From JAQVCM01 sp040403095 (GTDB taxonomy: Bacteria; Bacteroidota; Bacteroidia; Flavobacteriales_D; Crocinitomicaceae): a stretch of 64,000 nucleotides of DNA. Shown piece by piece: positions 61,340 through 64,000 of the stretch. Location of the stretch: the NCBI GenBank assembly GCA_040403095.1, contig JBBALI010000006.1, positions 1 through 64,000 of the forward strand, given 5' to 3'. Under the pieces are notes generated by a model. The model was not told where the DNA came from, ran no database searches, and was given only the letters and a program-made list of their open reading frames with translations. Position 1 is the stretch's first letter, and each line of letters begins with the position of its first letter. The position numbers and the translations under genes were made by a program.

Positions 61340-62344
61340 ATGGAAAAAAAATCTAGAATACTTATATCTGGAGGAGCAGGGTTTATTGGCTCTAATTTAT
61401 GTGAGTACTTTGTAAATAAGGGATTTGAAGTCGTTTGCTTGGATAATTTTGCAACAGGATTCAAGCATAATTTGAGTGGTTTTATTAATGCTTCGAATTT
61501 TCATTTGATTGAAGGTGATATAAGAGATTTAGAAACATGTAGATTAGCAGTAAAAAATTGTGATTACGTTCTTCATCAAGCTGCATTGGGTTCTGTGCCA
61601 AGATCTATTAATGATCCAATCACAACTAATGAAGTAAATATCAATGGCTTTTTAAATATGTTGATTGCAAGTAGAGATGAAAAAGTGAAACGATTTATCT
61701 ATGCGGCAAGTTCTTCAACATATGGAGATTCGAAATCTTTACCAAAGGTTGAAGATATTATTGGCATGCCTCAATCTCCTTATGCGATTACAAAATATGT
61801 AAATGAATTATATGCCCAAAATTTCTCGAAATTATATGAAATGGAGACAATTGGGTTGCGTTATTTTAATGTTTTTGGCAAAAGACAAGATCCAAATGGT
61901 GCTTATGCAGCAGTGATACCCAAATTTGTGATTCAATTGGTTAATCATGAAAGTCCCGTTATTAATGGAAATGTTGATTTTTCTCGAGATTTCACACATG
62001 TAGACAATGTTGTTTTGATGAATTCTCTAGCCATTAAAACTACTAATCCAGAAGCGCTAAATACCGTATTCAATACTGCATTTGGAGAAAGAACGACCTT
62101 ATTAGAATTGGTAGGTCTTTTGAAACATGAATTATCTCAATTTGATTCAAATATCAATAATATTGAAACGATTATTGGACCTAGCCGTATAGGTGACATT
62201 CCTCATTCAATTGCAAGCATTGACAAGGCAAAACTGTTATTAGGTTATAACCCAAAAACCAGTTTAAAAAAAGGAATTAGTAAAACAATACAATGGTATT
62301 GGGAAAATTTAAATCATAAAATTGAAAACAACATTGTTTCCTAA
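61340..62344 (+). CDS. NAD-dependent sugar-nucleotide epimerase (WbpP/Gne-like)
   Basis: About 334 residues of the extended short-chain dehydrogenase family. The nucleotide-binding motif is SGGAGFIGSNLCEYFVN. The catalytic triad is in AASSSTYGDSKSLPKVED (Ser/Thr) and YAITKYVNELYAQNFSKLY (YxxxK). By pattern it is a UDP-GlcNAc (or UDP-GlcNAcA) 4-epimerase of surface-glycan clusters, such as WbpP, Gne or TviC. The exact sugar is not fixed. ATG 61340 is preferred to the TTG at 61334 that lies in the -7 box. Its last 23 bp may overlap pgi. Confidence 0.88.
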   Translation: MEKKSRILISGGAGFIGSNLCEYFVNKGFEVVCLDNFATGFKHNLSGFINASNFHLIEGDIRDLETCRLAVKNCDYVLHQAALGSVPRSINDPITTNEVNINGFLNMLIASRDEKVKRFIYAASSSTYGDSKSLPKVEDIIGMPQSPYAITKYVNELYAQNFSKLYEMETIGLRYFNVFGKRQDPNGAYAAVIPKFVIQLVNHESPVINGNVDFSRDFTHVDNVVLMNSLAIKTTNPEALNTVFNTAFGERTTLLELVGLLKHELSQFDSNINNIETIIGPSRIGDIPHSIASIDKAKLLLGYNPKTSLKKGISKTIQWYWENLNHKIENNIVS

Positions 62345-63989
62345 AATAAATCCAACAAGTACAAAAGCTTGGTCACTTTTGAAAACTCATCAATCTGATG
62401 AAATGTCTTCATTGTGCATGAAAGATTTTTTTGATGGAGATTTAGATCGATTTCAAAAATTTCAAATTGAATTAGAAGGAATGTTGTTTGATTATTCCAA
62501 AAATATTATCAAACAAAAATCTCTTGATTTATTGATTCAATTGGCAAAAGAATGTAAGCTTGATGAAGCTATAAATGCAATGTTTGATGGAGAAAAAATC
62601 AATGAAACTGAAAACAGAGCTGTATATCATGTAGGATTGCGTGATTTTTCTTCAAAAACCTGTTTTATAAATGGTAAAGAAGTTAAAGCAGAAATAAATA
62701 CTGTTAGAAATAAAATTAAAGATTTCGCAAATGCTATTCATCAAGAACATTGGCTAGGCTGCACGGGTAAAAAAATCAAGAATATCGTCAATATTGGAAT
62801 TGGAGGAAGCGACTTGGGCCCAAATATGCTTTGCGAAGCTCTAAAACCATATTGGAAGCAAGATATCCAAACTTATTTTGTAAGTAATGTTGATGGAAGT
62901 AATTTGGTAGAGGTTCTCAAAAATCTAAATCAAGAGGAAACTTTATTTGTAATTGCTTCAAAAACATTTACAACACAAGAAACAATGACAAATGCAAACT
63001 CTGCTAGAGATTGGTTTTTGTCGAATATGATTGATCCTGCATTTATTGAAAAACACTTTGTCGCAATCAGTTCAAATGTTTCAAAAGCCATTGAATTTGG
63101 AATCAATGAAAATAATGTTTTCGAAATGTGGGATTGGGTTTGCGGACGATTCAGTGTCTATGGAGCCATTGGATTAACTGTAGCTTTAACAATTGGATAT
63201 GATGAATTTGAAGCATTTCTGAAGGGAGCTGAATCAGCAGATGAACATTTTAAAAGTGCAAGCTTTGAAAAAAACATCCCTGTGATTATGGGGTTATTAA
63301 GTATTTGGTATATCAATTTTTGGAATGCTAAAAGTGAAGTAATACTTTGCTACGACCAATATCTTCATAAGTTTGCTACATACATGCAACAAGGTTTCAT
63401 GGAAAGTAATGGTAAAACTGTTGATAGAAATGGACAAAGAGTAAATTACACAACTGGCATTCCTATTTGGGGTGAACCAGGAACAAATGGTCAACATAGT
63501 TTTCATCAAATGTTTCATCAGGGAAGCTCATTTATTCCACTTGATTTTATCGCACCAATTGAATCTCACAATGTATTAGGAGATCATCATATTAAATTAC
63601 TTTCAAACTTTTTTGCTCAGACTGAAGCTTTAATGGAAGGTAAATCCATGGAAGTTGTTGAAATTGAACTTAAGAACAAAGGCTTAAACGAGCTAGAAAT
63701 TGAAAAATTAGCACCATTTAAAGTTTTTGAAGGAAATAAACCTTCAAATTCAATATTAATCAAAAAAATTGATCCTTTTAGTCTCGGAAAATTGACTGTT
63801 TTTTATGAACACAAAATTTTTGTTCAAGGAATTATCTGGAATATTTTTAGCTTTGACCAATGGGGAGTAGAATTAGGTAAAGAATTATCTACTTCTATTT
63901 TACCTGAATTAGCTAAAATAGAGGAAACAAAATCATATTGTTCCTCAACAAATGGATTGATTAATTATTATAAAAATAACAAGAACTAA
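62322..63989 (+). CDS. pgi: glucose-6-phosphate isomerase
   Basis: 555 residues, full length. It turns glucose-6-phosphate into fructose-6-phosphate. Signatures are VNIGIGGSDLGPNML, the active-site region GIPIWGEPGTNGQHSFHQMF, and IIWNIFSFDQWGVELGKE near the end. There is no ATG until residue 28, which would be too late, so the start is TTG: 62322 (overlap 23 bp with the epimerase) or 62334 (MFPKINPTSTKAW), which fits other Pgi N-termini better. Its presence in a sugar-nucleotide cluster suggests it feeds fructose-6-phosphate to glycan precursors, but it may also be the only Pgi of the cell. Confidence 0.95.
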   Translation: MKTTLFPKINPTSTKAWSLLKTHQSDEMSSLCMKDFFDGDLDRFQKFQIELEGMLFDYSKNIIKQKSLDLLIQLAKECKLDEAINAMFDGEKINETENRAVYHVGLRDFSSKTCFINGKEVKAEINTVRNKIKDFANAIHQEHWLGCTGKKIKNIVNIGIGGSDLGPNMLCEALKPYWKQDIQTYFVSNVDGSNLVEVLKNLNQEETLFVIASKTFTTQETMTNANSARDWFLSNMIDPAFIEKHFVAISSNVSKAIEFGINENNVFEMWDWVCGRFSVYGAIGLTVALTIGYDEFEAFLKGAESADEHFKSASFEKNIPVIMGLLSIWYINFWNAKSEVILCYDQYLHKFATYMQQGFMESNGKTVDRNGQRVNYTTGIPIWGEPGTNGQHSFHQMFHQGSSFIPLDFIAPIESHNVLGDHHIKLLSNFFAQTEALMEGKSMEVVEIELKNKGLNELEIEKLAPFKVFEGNKPSNSILIKKIDPFSLGKLTVFYEHKIFVQGIIWNIFSFDQWGVELGKELSTSILPELAKIEETKSYCSSTNGLINYYKNNKN

Positions 63990-63993
63990 AATT

Positions 63994-64000
63994 ATGAATG
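63994..64000 (+). CDS. possible start of the next gene, cut by window edge
   Basis: An ATG at 63994-63996 follows the pgi stop by 5 bp, with only the first two codons (Met-Asn) visible. Close spacing suggests the operon goes on, but nothing else can be said. Confidence 0.25.

Noticed and set aside
1..64000. Mobile elements, prophage, CRISPR, tRNA or rRNA genes
   Set aside because: I looked for transposase or integrase motifs, regular spaced repeats, and cloverleaf or rRNA sequence in all gaps and saw none.

Overview
The window is AT-rich bacterial chromosome from the Bacteroidota, most likely the order Flavobacteriales. The signs are a type IX secretion sorting domain, an OmpP1/FadL-like porin, a TonB-dependent receptor with a carboxypeptidase-like N-terminal domain, a sphingolipid-type PLP synthase, an HU-CCDC81/SPOR protein, a Bacteroidota-type LptD, repeated TAnnTTTG -7 promoter boxes, and no clear Shine-Dalgarno sites. 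A closer placement (for example near Crocinitomicaceae/Fluviicola) is only a guess. I saw no tRNA, rRNA, CRISPR array, transposase, integrase or phage gene. The window looks like ordinary vertically inherited chromosome with a few lineage-specific patches.

Layout. 1-6.2 kb: a truncated hypothetical gene, proS, an Asn/Gly-rich lipoprotein, an outer-membrane porin, and a convergent helical-repeat gene that overlaps the porin by 48 bp. 6.4-19 kb: a long minus-strand block with a GH73/LysM muramidase, a secreted DNA/RNA endonuclease, a sphingolipid-type acyl synthase, an M28 peptidase, an acyltransferase with a LysM-like insertion, clpB, a TonB receptor and a T9SS-exported protein. 19-25.5 kb: smpB, a J-domain protein coupled to menE, a thioredoxin, a small secreted protein, and a two-gene ABC system. 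25.8-27.7 kb: a cluster of small unrecognised membrane and lipoprotein genes, followed by a GC-richer structured-looking intergenic element. 28-41 kb: HU/SPOR protein, gapA, a transketolase split into two genes around a VWA gene, a class III aminotransferase, an SPFH protein, a ferritin-like/VIT fusion beside a two-heme-motif lipoprotein, elbB, pckA, and a lipoprotein related to one in the 26 kb cluster. 41-47.8 kb: RelA/SpoT, a Lys-rich small protein, fumarylacetoacetase, two YceI proteins, ychF. 47.9-53.3 kb: a minus-strand run with an amidase, MlaD, two HdrC/HdrB-like iron-sulfur proteins and small genes, divergent from lptD. 53.4-60.6 kb: lptD, M16 peptidase, YqgE and a CDF metal transporter. 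60.7-64 kb: an UpxY/RfaH-like antiterminator, a structured leader, a sugar-nucleotide epimerase and pgi, which looks like the start of a surface polysaccharide locus that runs off the window.

Working together. The envelope theme is strong: LPS assembly (LptD), lipid transport (MlaD), peptidoglycan turnover (amidase, muramidase, SPOR proteins), and surface glycan synthesis under a processive antiterminator. Central carbon genes (gapA, split transketolase, pckA, pgi) are scattered through it. Several genes need TTG or GTG starts (menE, the J-domain gene, the VWA gene, lptD, the CDF gene, the antiterminator, pgi), and several -7 boxes lie within a few bases of the start codon, which suggests very short or absent 5' leaders.
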